DNA of 5,724 bases, taken from Archaeoglobi archaeon (GTDB lineage Archaea > Halobacteriota > Archaeoglobi > Archaeoglobales > Archaeoglobaceae). A model generated the notes under the pieces. It saw nothing but the letters and a program-made list of their open reading frames with translations, did no database searches and was not told the origin of the DNA. Positions 1-5,607 of the stretch are shown here, one piece after another. Location: the NCBI GenBank assembly GCA_029259455.1, contig JAPDIT010000078.1, positions 1-5,724 on the forward strand. Reading direction: 5' to 3'. Made by a program: the position numbers and the translations under genes. Numbering within the stretch: position 1 is the stretch's first letter; every line of letters starts with the position of its first letter.

Positions 1-119
1 TCGGAGATAAAATTCCTTGCTCTCTGATTGAAACGGCTGTAACAAGGCTGCTTATCAGAGTTGCATGCTACGCACTGAGAATTTTGTTAAGAATTAGAAT
101 AAAGGAAGTGGGATATTAA
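1..119 (+). CDS. 3' end of an unrecognised gene (partial)
   Basis: The frame whose codons begin at position 3 is open from the window edge to a TAA at 117-119 and encodes about 38 residues, ending RIRIKEVGY. The visible tail is rich in Leu, Ile and Arg (for example the stretch TRLLIRVACYALRILLRIRI), which suggests an amphipathic or membrane-apposed basic helix at the C-terminus. No family motif is recognisable, so I assign no function. The stop lies 14 nt before the stop of the convergent glpK-like gene, the compact spacing expected between real convergent archaeal genes. The main doubt is length: 38 open codons can occur by chance, so support comes from the open frame reaching the edge and the neat convergent end. 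Confidence 0.5.
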   Translation, partial: GDKIPCSLIETAVTRLLIRVACYALRILLRIRIKEVGY

Positions 120-133
120 ACACACTCCGTTAA

Positions 134-1612
134 CTAAAGTTTTATTTTCATGGCAATATTCAGCAATCTCTTCCACCTCTGATATTTAGCCCTGATATCT
201 TCCCTTCTCTCAAAAATGCCACTGAATGGCATGCAGAAGTCTCTCTTCCACTTTCCAATTGCCCTCCCAGCAAGGAGATGAGCTCCAAACGATGTTCCGG
301 AAAGTATCGCTCCCCTCTCCACAGGAATTCCGGTCACATCTGCTATTCTCTGCAGGAAAAAGTCGTTGGATGACATCTCCCCATCGCATCTAATCCTTTT
401 CAGCTCCACCGGAAACTCCTTTTTCATTATATCAACAATCTCCGCAACTCTGAAGGCGAGGGATTCGAGAAGAGCCTTGACAATATCTTCTCTCGTCATG
501 GCATTTGATATACCGTAAAGAAGTCCGGGGATTGAGACGTAGTGTGGTGTTGCAAGTCCTGTGAAGGAGGGGATCAGCAGCAAGTCATCGTTCTTTGATC
601 TGAAAGCCATCTCGGATGTTTTCGTCACGTCATCGTAGATACCGATTTCCTTCAGTTTCTCCACAGCAGAACCGCTGTAGAAGAGCATCCCCTCCATCAT
701 GTATCGTATCTCGGATTTGAGCTTCCATGCAATTAGCGGGAGCAAACCTCCGGGAGATGCTTCCGGTTCCTCACCGACATTCAGGTCAACGAACGTCCCC
801 GTTCCGTTTGTTGCCTTCAGGTCTCCTTTTTCCCAGCATCTGAGTGCGTAAAGGGATGCGGACTGATCTGCAATTACTCCAGTTACTGGCACATTCCTGT
901 ACTCACCAAAGATTCTGTCACTTTCCAGAGTTCTTGGGAGAATCTCCTCATCAGCCCCAACAATTTCGAGAATCGGCTCACTCCATCTCAGATAGTAGGA
1001 GTCATAAAGGCCTGTAGCTGCTGCATTGGAGTAGTCGGTTAAATGCTCTCCGGTAAGCCTGTAGACAATCCAGCTATCCACAGTTCCAGCTTTCAAATCG
1101 TACCTCTCCCTCTTATCTCCAAGCTCTCTGAGCATCCAGCAGAGCTTTACGCTGGTGTGGTTTGGCTGGACGGAGAGGCGGGAGAGCGTTAAAAGCCACT
1201 TCACCCTCCTTTTGCTCTTCAGTGTCGGAAGTAATTTTACAATACCTCTCGCAATCATCCCTGCTGTTCTCGCCATTCTTATGGTCGAATTTCTGTTCAT
1301 CTCTTCCGCCAAGGCATTGCCCCTCATATTCTGCCATCCCAGTGCGTTGAAGATGGGTTTGCCGGTCTTGCCATCCCACAGGACTGCTGTAGTTCTCTGG
1401 TTGGTGATGGCAATGGCCTCAACGTTGTACTCACCAATAGCGATGTCTGCAAACCTCCGGCATTTCCTCGCCAAGTCTTCAGCATCAATTTCAACCCAGC
1501 CCGGCTTGGGGTTGTGCTTGACAACAGGTTCTTTTTTCAGAGCCACCAGTCTGTCCTCATCGTAAACGGCAAGCTTTATTGTTGTTGTTCCGGCATCAAT
1601 TACCCCTATCAT
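134..1612 (-). CDS. glpK: FGGY-family carbohydrate kinase, glycerol kinase-like
   Basis: This 492-residue protein has the usual FGGY kinase length and both actin-like ATPase halves. Visible motifs are the phosphate-1 loop DAGTTTIK (6-13), KPGWVEID (36-43), ITNQRTTAVLWD (69-80), GTVDSW (176-181), the catalytic aspartate in IADQSA (D249), the ATP-binding NGTGTF (269-274), FTGLATP (350-356) and the adenine-side motif CDGEMSSNDFFLQ (409-421). By homology it phosphorylates glycerol to sn-glycerol 3-phosphate with ATP in the cytoplasm. Compared with E. coli GlpK from memory, Arg83 and Trp103 are kept (R73, W93), but Glu84 is Thr74 and Tyr135 appears to be Asn151, so the natural substrate may be another polyol or sugar. 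The ATG overlaps the upstream gene's stop (ATGA, 1609-1612) and has only a weak ribosome binding site, so translation is probably coupled. It is the last gene of the minus-strand operon. Kinase family is near certain; glycerol specificity is not. Confidence 0.93.
   Translation of the reverse strand: MIGVIDAGTTTIKLAVYDEDRLVALKKEPVVKHNPKPGWVEIDAEDLARKCRRFADIAIGEYNVEAIAITNQRTTAVLWDGKTGKPIFNALGWQNMRGNALAEEMNRNSTIRMARTAGMIARGIVKLLPTLKSKRRVKWLLTLSRLSVQPNHTSVKLCWMLRELGDKRERYDLKAGTVDSWIVYRLTGEHLTDYSNAAATGLYDSYYLRWSEPILEIVGADEEILPRTLESDRIFGEYRNVPVTGVIADQSASLYALRCWEKGDLKATNGTGTFVDLNVGEEPEASPGGLLPLIAWKLKSEIRYMMEGMLFYSGSAVEKLKEIGIYDDVTKTSEMAFRSKNDDLLLIPSFTGLATPHYVSIPGLLYGISNAMTREDIVKALLESLAFRVAEIVDIMKKEFPVELKRIRCDGEMSSNDFFLQRIADVTGIPVERGAILSGTSFGAHLLAGRAIGKWKRDFCMPFSGIFERREDIRAKYQRWKRLLNIAMKIKL
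139..150 (+). terminator. possible T-rich terminator of the left-edge gene
   Basis: A T-rich run (GTTTTATTTTC) begins about 20 nt after the TAA at 117-119. Archaeal termination often occurs at oligo-T tracts without a hairpin, so this could end the left plus-strand transcript. It lies inside the 3' end of the convergent kinase gene, so base composition there is also constrained by coding. No convincing stem-loop accompanies it. Confidence 0.25.
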
Positions 1613-2592
1613 AGGGCATCAGCCATCAGCTCTACAATATCCTTTCCCTTCAGAGCCATCTTACAGGAGGGGCAGGCAGTGACGATTTCATAGTCAAAAT
1701 GCTCTCTTCTCCTCTCAGCAACCTTCTTGGCCATATCGGGAGCGATGTATCTGTAAACTCCACCATAACCACAGCAGTGTGTATCTTTTCCGCTGAAAGC
1801 TGGCTCGTGAACTTCAAAACCCATCTCTGCAAGCAGTTTTCTTGGCTCTTCCACCACATCAAGCTTCCTTGCCAGAATGCACGGATCGTGGTAGGATACA
1901 TCCCCTCCAATCTTGACGGGCTTTAGAACAGCAAGAATGTGGGCAGCCTTGATACCGTTTTCCCTCATCACGTGAACGCAGTGCGGACAGTTGCTGATAA
2001 CACCCTCGTACTTTGATGCCACCTGCCTTAGCTTCGAAATTTTCTCTCTAAATTTATCAACCAGACCAAGCTCGTAGTAAGGCATTCCGCAGCAGTCCAC
2101 GCTTGTTAAGGCAAACTCAATACCAAGCTTCTCCAGAACCTCGACAGTTTTATCGAAAAGGTTGCTTTCAAAAGTTCGGCAGCCGGGGAAGTAAAGAATT
2201 CTCCCTTCTCTTTCCTCAATTTTAACTTTTATCGATTTCTCAAACCTCTCAATTGCTCTAAGGGCAACCTCTCCTCCCCTGAAGGTTCTCAAGTTGTCGT
2301 TCACGCTAATATCCATTGGACACGCATTCTTGCAGGCGTCACACGGAAGGCAGTGGTAAATTGCATCATCCGTCTCACCGAGGTATGCGAGCCTTGCCTT
2401 TACAGAAGGTGAGACTGTAAGCCTTCTCTCAGCGTCAAAAACAGGACACACATAGAGGCACATGTTAGGGCAGAGCATGCACCTCGTAACCTCATCTGCC
2501 TTTCCGAGCTTCGGTACAACTTTTGCAAGCCTCATTTTCGTCTTCAAGTCGGTGTTGGCGAGAATTCTTGAGATTACTTTTGGATTTATCAC
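1609..2592 (-). CDS. GlpC/GlcF-type iron-sulfur protein with two CCG domains
   Basis: This 327-residue electron-transfer subunit has two N-terminal 4Fe-4S motifs, C38-x2-C41-x3-C45-x3-C49-P and C81-x2-C84-x2-C87-x3-C91-P, followed by two cysteine-rich CCG domains. The first has C138 (FPGC), C167-C168-G and C202-x2-C205; the second has C238 (HDPC), C273-C274-G and C307-x2-C310. All ligands are intact. The family includes GlpC, GlcF, LutA and HdrD/DsrK, which carry electrons from a flavoprotein to quinones or thiols/disulfides. It directly follows the FAD gene with a 4-nt overlap, so the two very likely form one complex. No transmembrane segment is visible. The start is GTG, chosen because it gives a GTGA overlap (2589-2592) and has a strong GGGGGGTGAT just upstream; the next Met is residue 20. 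It is shorter than E. coli GlpC, and the exact donor and acceptor are unknown. Confidence 0.93.
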   Translation of the reverse strand: MINPKVISRILANTDLKTKMRLAKVVPKLGKADEVTRCMLCPNMCLYVCPVFDAERRLTVSPSVKARLAYLGETDDAIYHCLPCDACKNACPMDISVNDNLRTFRGGEVALRAIERFEKSIKVKIEEREGRILYFPGCRTFESNLFDKTVEVLEKLGIEFALTSVDCCGMPYYELGLVDKFREKISKLRQVASKYEGVISNCPHCVHVMRENGIKAAHILAVLKPVKIGGDVSYHDPCILARKLDVVEEPRKLLAEMGFEVHEPAFSGKDTHCCGYGGVYRYIAPDMAKKVAERRREHFDYEIVTACPSCKMALKGKDIVELMADAL

Positions 2593-3926
2593 AGCATCAC
2601 CCCCCTGTTCAAAATGTTTCTCCTGTCAAGAATACTCTTTAAGTCCCGGAGAAGAGGATAGTAGCCTCCAATCTCGGCAGAGAGCCATCTCTTCCTCAAC
2701 CTCCCCACGCCGTGGTGGTGCGTGAGGTTTCCCCCGTTCCTTAATGAGGTCTCAACGGCTTTCCTCCATACCTCCTCGTAGTAACTTTCAATATCTGCTG
2801 GCAACCCAGCAAAGGTGAAGTAGAAGCACAACCCGCTCTCGTAGAAGTGGGAAGCGTGGGCTGAGGCAGTTACAGTCCCTTCAACACCTCTAATCGCCTT
2901 TAAAACCTCCGTGTATACTTTTTCAGCGTCTCTCCAGAAGCAGGCAACCTCTATGGTGTCGAAAATGAATCCGAGAGGGACGATTCTGCTTATATCCGAC
3001 ACATCAAACCTCTTTTCAAGCCACTTTTCCGCCCTTCCATCCGCCACCTCTCCGCTCACCATTTCTTTGGCCTCTTTCAGTTTTGCAGAAGCACTTTTTC
3101 CTTCAAAAACCGCAATGAGTGTGAATGATTCCGAGTCAAAGTACCTCAGGCTCTCCTCGTCATCAAAAATCCTCATAAGGGCAGGTTTGAGCTGCATGAG
3201 TGCTTTTGCGTCCCTTACCGCATCTCCTATACTTTCATACTCTACCGATAGCGTTAGAAACTCCTCCGGCAGAGGAAAGATCTTCATCACGGCCTCAGTC
3301 ACAACGCCAAGCAATCCTTCACTCCCCACAAAAATTCGCTTTAAGTCCGGCCCCGCCCTTCTTGGAGTCGCCCTTTCAACAACAACCTCTCCGTCTGGAA
3401 GCACTGCAGTCAGTGAGATAAGTAGGTTCTCAATGTTCCCGTAGCCTGTTGAGAACTGCCCGCTTGCCGCTGTGGCAACCCATCCTCCGACAGTGGAGCA
3501 GTAAAGGCTTTGGGGAGAGTGGCGGAGCGTAAAGCCGCGATGGTTGAGAACTTTCTCCAATCTCCCTCCAACAACCCCTGCTCCCGCTCTGACGAGCATG
3601 TTCTCTTCGTCAACATCCACGAAATCAAGACCGAGAGTTGAAACCGCTATCCCTCCATCATAAGGTGTAGCGGCATCGATAACACCACTCCCCCCTCCAA
3701 AAACATAGACGGGAACTCCGTAAGCATTTGCAACCTGAAGGATTCTTGACACTTCTTCTGTCGTTTTCGGGAATGCTATAGCTTGCGGTAAAGCGGGGAG
3801 TTCTTTTTTCAGAAGCTTGGGGAGATGGAGAGGGTTGTAGTCCTTGCAGTAGGCTATTCTGTCTTCTATGTTCGTTGAGATTTTTACTCCGGCTGATTTT
3901 ATCTCCTCGACTGCCTTCTCTATCAT
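2589..3926 (-). CDS. FAD-binding oxidoreductase of the alkyl-DHAP synthase / GlcD family
   Basis: This 445-residue flavoprotein belongs to the FAD_binding_4 (PCMH/VAO-type) family. The N-terminal FAD half shows VFGGGSGV (75-82), STVGGWVATAASG (144-156), GYGNIENLL (161-169) and GSEGLLGVVTE (201-211). The C-terminal cap has MRIFDDEES (251-259), SGLCFYFTF (364-372) and the His-triad motif THHHGVGRLRKRWL (402-415), which is typical of alkylglycerone-phosphate synthases rather than lactate or glycolate oxidases. AGPS swaps the acyl chain of acyl-DHAP for a fatty alcohol without net redox. Here the overlapping downstream gene encodes a GlpC-like Fe-S protein, favouring a true dehydrogenase, plausibly acting on glycerol 3-phosphate given gpsA and glpK nearby. 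That substrate is inference. The Arg in the AGPS motif STRASG is Ala153 here. No peroxisomal-type extension or signal peptide is present. The ATG overlaps the preceding gene's stop (ATGA, 3923-3926), with a GGTGGAGAG ribosome site upstream. Confidence 0.92.
   Translation of the reverse strand: MIEKAVEEIKSAGVKISTNIEDRIAYCKDYNPLHLPKLLKKELPALPQAIAFPKTTEEVSRILQVANAYGVPVYVFGGGSGVIDAATPYDGGIAVSTLGLDFVDVDEENMLVRAGAGVVGGRLEKVLNHRGFTLRHSPQSLYCSTVGGWVATAASGQFSTGYGNIENLLISLTAVLPDGEVVVERATPRRAGPDLKRIFVGSEGLLGVVTEAVMKIFPLPEEFLTLSVEYESIGDAVRDAKALMQLKPALMRIFDDEESLRYFDSESFTLIAVFEGKSASAKLKEAKEMVSGEVADGRAEKWLEKRFDVSDISRIVPLGFIFDTIEVACFWRDAEKVYTEVLKAIRGVEGTVTASAHASHFYESGLCFYFTFAGLPADIESYYEEVWRKAVETSLRNGGNLTHHHGVGRLRKRWLSAEIGGYYPLLRDLKSILDRRNILNRGVML
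2596..2605 (-). promoter_or_regulatory. ribosome binding site fixing the GTG start of the Fe-S gene
   Basis: On the minus strand GGGGGGTGAT ends 3 nt before the GTG at 2592-2590. It closely matches the archaeal anti-16S consensus GGAGGTGAT and lies within the last codons of the upstream FAD gene. It supports the GTG start over the first internal ATG. Confidence 0.7.
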
Positions 3927-4244
3927 CTACTCTCCACCGCCCTTAATTTTACAGCAGCCCCATAGGCAAGCAACTCTGCCGCTCCAGCCATTGTCTGTGA
4001 TGTGGTAAACCTGACATTAACGACTGCATCAGCACCAAGCCTCTTCGCCTCATTCACCATTCTGTTCAAAGCTTTTATTCTGGCGTCTCTGAGCATTTCG
4101 GTTATTCCTCAATTTCTCCTCCGACAAATTTTTCAAATTGGCAAGAATATCCTTTCCAAGGTGCTTTGTCCCCACTGTGTTTCCGAAAACGACTCCAAGA
4201 ACCTCTTCATAACCCAGAACGAATTCCGTGGTCGTAACAATCAT
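3923..4244 (-). pseudogene. YbjQ/UPF0145 family gene interrupted by two single-base deletions
   Basis: The ATG at 4244 starts MIVTTTEFVLGYEEVLGVVF, followed by GNTVGTKHLGKDILANLKNL, a clear YbjQ (UPF0145/DUF74, putative metal-binding) N-terminus. The frame then runs into SEEKLRNNRN and stops at 4050. Shifting frame near 4123-4126 gives the family's GGEIEE, and shifting again near 4101-4105 gives TEMLRDARIKALNRMV, then NEAKRLGADAVVNVRFTTSQ, TMAGAAELLAYGAAVKL and RAVESR, ending at TGA 3925-3923. Restoring one base at each site (one in a likely GG pair, one in GAATAACC) gives 324 nt, or 107 residues, the normal family length. The rest shows no decay: start, ribosome site and both ATGA overlaps are intact. 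So this is either a recent pseudogene or two sequencing or assembly errors. YbjQ proteins form ring-like oligomers of unknown function. Confidence 0.85.
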
Positions 4245-4405
4245 TCTCTCACCTCCACCACCTTCTTGTCCCTTCCACCAAAAAGGATGAGAGCAATTCC
4301 TATAGCTATTAGGGCGGTATCCAAGAAAAGGAGGAAAGGCAGAGTAATCTCAAGAAAAACTCCAACCACAATAAAACCCAGCCCCCATTTTACGTGGCTT
4401 TCCAT
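4241..4405 (-). CDS. 54-residue two-helix membrane protein, unknown function
   Basis: An ATG at 4405-4403 opens a 54-codon frame ending at TGA 4243-4241, which overlaps the YbjQ start as ATGA. The protein begins MESHVKWGLGFIVVGVFLEI and continues with a second hydrophobic block, LPFLLFLDTALIAIGIALIL (22-41), then a charged tail, GGRDKKVVEVRE. I read it as a helical hairpin (about 8-20 and 22-42) with a positively charged cytoplasmic C-terminus. It is not a family I recognise. Evidence that it is real: hydrophobic patterning, the exact 4-nt overlap with the next gene (which its last codons also supply with a ribosome site), and a TATA box 25 nt upstream of its ATG. The mRNA is probably leaderless, since no Shine-Dalgarno sequence precedes the ATG. 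As first cistron of the FAD/Fe-S/kinase operon it could be a membrane anchor or partner, but that is inference. Confidence 0.8.
   Translation of the reverse strand: MESHVKWGLGFIVVGVFLEITLPFLLFLDTALIAIGIALILFGGRDKKVVEVRE
4249..4256 (-). promoter_or_regulatory. ribosome binding site of the YbjQ gene
   Basis: A near-perfect GGAGGTGA on the minus strand ends 4 nt before the ATG at 4244-4242. It lies inside the last codons of the 54-residue upstream gene and supports both the YbjQ start and the overlap arrangement. Confidence 0.75.
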
Positions 4406-4426
4406 AATTCGTATCGGTTGGAAAAG

Positions 4427-4433
4427 ATATAAA
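4427..4433 (-). promoter_or_regulatory. TATA box of the five-gene operon
   Basis: TTTATAT lies just after the gpsA stop codon (4437-4435), centred 25 nt upstream of the ATG at 4405. Archaeal transcription starts about 22-27 nt downstream of the TATA centre, so the predicted start falls on or next to that ATG, giving a leaderless transcript. The upstream BRE position is only weakly purine-rich. With a 29-nt intergenic gap, read-through from gpsA is also possible, so this may be an internal promoter. Confidence 0.55.
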
Positions 4434-4434
4434 G

Positions 4435-5460
4435 CTATCCTACAATCAGCTCCTCAAGCACAGCCGGAATGGTTTTGCCCTCGTACAGAACCTGATAGAT
4501 GTTCTTCAGAAGCGGAAACTGCTCCTTATCGGTTTTGCCCTCCGACTCCAGTTTTCTCAGGAGCTTGTAGGCCATAAGAGTCGTCCCGTAGCCCTCTATT
4601 ACTCCTACACCTCTCCTTTTCAGCTCCTCAAGCGCCTGCTCAGCTGTATAACCTTTCCCGAGCAACTCTCCAAGCATCCCATTCCTTCCTCCCCTGAAAG
4701 TTGCTATTAAGTCTCCAAAACCTGATAGGCCGAAGGCCGTCATTCTGTCTCCACCAAGGAGGTGAATAAAGGAGGCAATCTCGTTAATAGCCTTAGTTGC
4801 TATAACACCCTTTGCGTTACTCATTTCAACGTTGTGAACACTCTCGTATCCCCTTATCCACGAAATCGCTATCGAATAAACGTTCTTCAGAGCAGAGGTA
4901 ATCTCTGTACCAATTATATCTGTAGAAACTTCAATACCGTAATGTTTCGTCTCGAAGATTTTCTCCATTTCCTTTGCAGCATCAATGTTCACGCTGCTGA
5001 AGACTACCTTAGTGGGCATGCGCTTTGCTACTTCCCTTGCAATCGAGGGGCCAGTTATTGCAACCGTCTTTCCCCTCAAATCCTTCTTCAGCCTCCAGAC
5101 AGCTTCAGGAACTGTCAGGATGTCTCCATCAAATTCGATAAGACCTTTCGAAATCAGAATCAGATACTGGTCTTCGAGATAGGGAAGAATTTTGTTCATT
5201 ACGGGAATGATACCTTCTGTACTGACTCCCAGCAAAATAACTTCAGAATTATCAAGACATTCCTCAAGCTGTTCAGGCCAGAAGAACTTAACACCCTCAA
5301 GCCTGACACCGAGCCTCGGATGCTCCTTACCAGTTGTAATCAAGTTTAGAATATCCCTATCAAACTCAGTCCCCCAGATTCGCACTTCATTGTCGTTATC
5401 AACAAGCGGTACGGAGAGAGCGGAACCCATCGCACCTGCCCCGAGTATTGACACAATCAT
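4435..5460 (-). CDS. gpsA: NAD(P)-dependent sn-glycerol-3-phosphate dehydrogenase
   Basis: This 341-residue cytoplasmic enzyme reduces dihydroxyacetone phosphate to sn-glycerol 3-phosphate with NAD(P)H. The N-terminal Rossmann fold starts at residue 1 with ILGAGAMGSALS (5-16). Further family motifs are GVSTEG (78-83), LISKGL (102-107), TGPSIAREVAKRMPT (136-150), the catalytic lysine K192 in SALKNVYSIA, and the substrate-binding GLSGFGDLIATF plus GGRNGMLG (244-264, including D250, R259 and N260). Length is typical. It closely resembles the structurally characterised A. fulgidus enzyme as I remember it, but with many substitutions and a different C-terminus. The ATG at 5460 is chosen because the Rossmann strand begins immediately after it; no ribosome site precedes it, but a TATA-like element sits about 25 nt upstream. 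It is the bacterial/eukaryotic-type enzyme, unrelated in role to the glycerol-1-phosphate dehydrogenase used for archaeal lipids. Its stop lies 29 nt before the next minus-strand gene. Confidence 0.97.
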   Translation of the reverse strand: MIVSILGAGAMGSALSVPLVDNDNEVRIWGTEFDRDILNLITTGKEHPRLGVRLEGVKFFWPEQLEECLDNSEVILLGVSTEGIIPVMNKILPYLEDQYLILISKGLIEFDGDILTVPEAVWRLKKDLRGKTVAITGPSIAREVAKRMPTKVVFSSVNIDAAKEMEKIFETKHYGIEVSTDIIGTEITSALKNVYSIAISWIRGYESVHNVEMSNAKGVIATKAINEIASFIHLLGGDRMTAFGLSGFGDLIATFRGGRNGMLGELLGKGYTAEQALEELKRRGVGVIEGYGTTLMAYKLLRKLESEGKTDKEQFPLLKNIYQVLYEGKTIPAVLEELIVG

Positions 5461-5480
5461 GCATTTAGATCTATTTCAAA

Positions 5481-5488
5481 TTAGATAA
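5481..5488 (-). promoter_or_regulatory. candidate TATA box of gpsA
   Basis: TTATCTAA on the minus strand, preceded by the A-rich CTAAAAAC, is centred about 25 nt before the gpsA ATG. It is an imperfect match to the archaeal box A (TTTAWA), but the spacing and the absence of a Shine-Dalgarno sequence fit a leaderless gpsA mRNA. Confidence 0.4.
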
Positions 5489-5585
5489 GTTTTTAGGGTC
5501 ACTTTCTTCCAAATCCTCAATAAAATTAAAAGAGCAAACTACCCATATTTTTGTCTTTCATTTCCAGCAAAGTGTAACTGAGAAA

Positions 5586-5603
5586 TAACAAAGTTAACAA
5601 AGG
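5586..5603. repeat. tandem 9-bp repeat before the right-edge gene
   Basis: TAACAAAGT (5586-5594) is followed directly by TAACAAAGG (5595-5603), 8 of 9 identical. The second copy runs into the ribosome site of the gene starting at 5608. It could be a small operator or a chance AT-rich duplication. The rest of the 147-nt divergent intergenic region (5461-5607) is AT-rich with no clear hairpin or RNA gene. Confidence 0.3.
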
Positions 5604-5607
5604 AGAG

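Noticed and set aside
1155..1565. 136-codon plus-strand open frame inside the kinase gene
   Set aside because: It lies fully antisense to clear FGGY motifs, has Ser/Leu-rich low-information content and matches no family; long antisense frames are expected opposite this codon usage.
2911..3444. 177-codon plus-strand open frame opposite the FAD gene
   Set aside because: Antisense shadow of conserved FAD-binding motifs, Ser-rich, with no recognisable domain or ribosome site.
4100..4130. Programmed ribosomal frameshifting in the YbjQ gene
   Set aside because: Two separate shifts would be needed within about 20 nt, with no slippery heptamer or pseudoknot visible; deletions or sequence errors are simpler.
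4050..4244. The 64-residue frame from the YbjQ start taken as a complete short gene
   Set aside because: Its last third (after KNL) does not match the family, while the family's sequence continues in the other frames to a normal stop overlapping the next gene.
4002..4577. 191-codon plus-strand open frame crossing the YbjQ, small-protein and gpsA regions
   Set aside because: It crosses three minus-strand coding regions and the operon promoter, and its translation has no coherent pattern.
4762..5349. 195-codon plus-strand open frame opposite gpsA
   Set aside because: Antisense to the catalytic core of GpsA; composition (Asn, Cys, Phe-rich) is unlike the other proteins here.
5461..5607. Possible RNA gene or riboswitch in the divergent intergenic region
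   Set aside because: AT-rich with no extended stem, no tRNA-like or known riboswitch core; two promoters account for the space.
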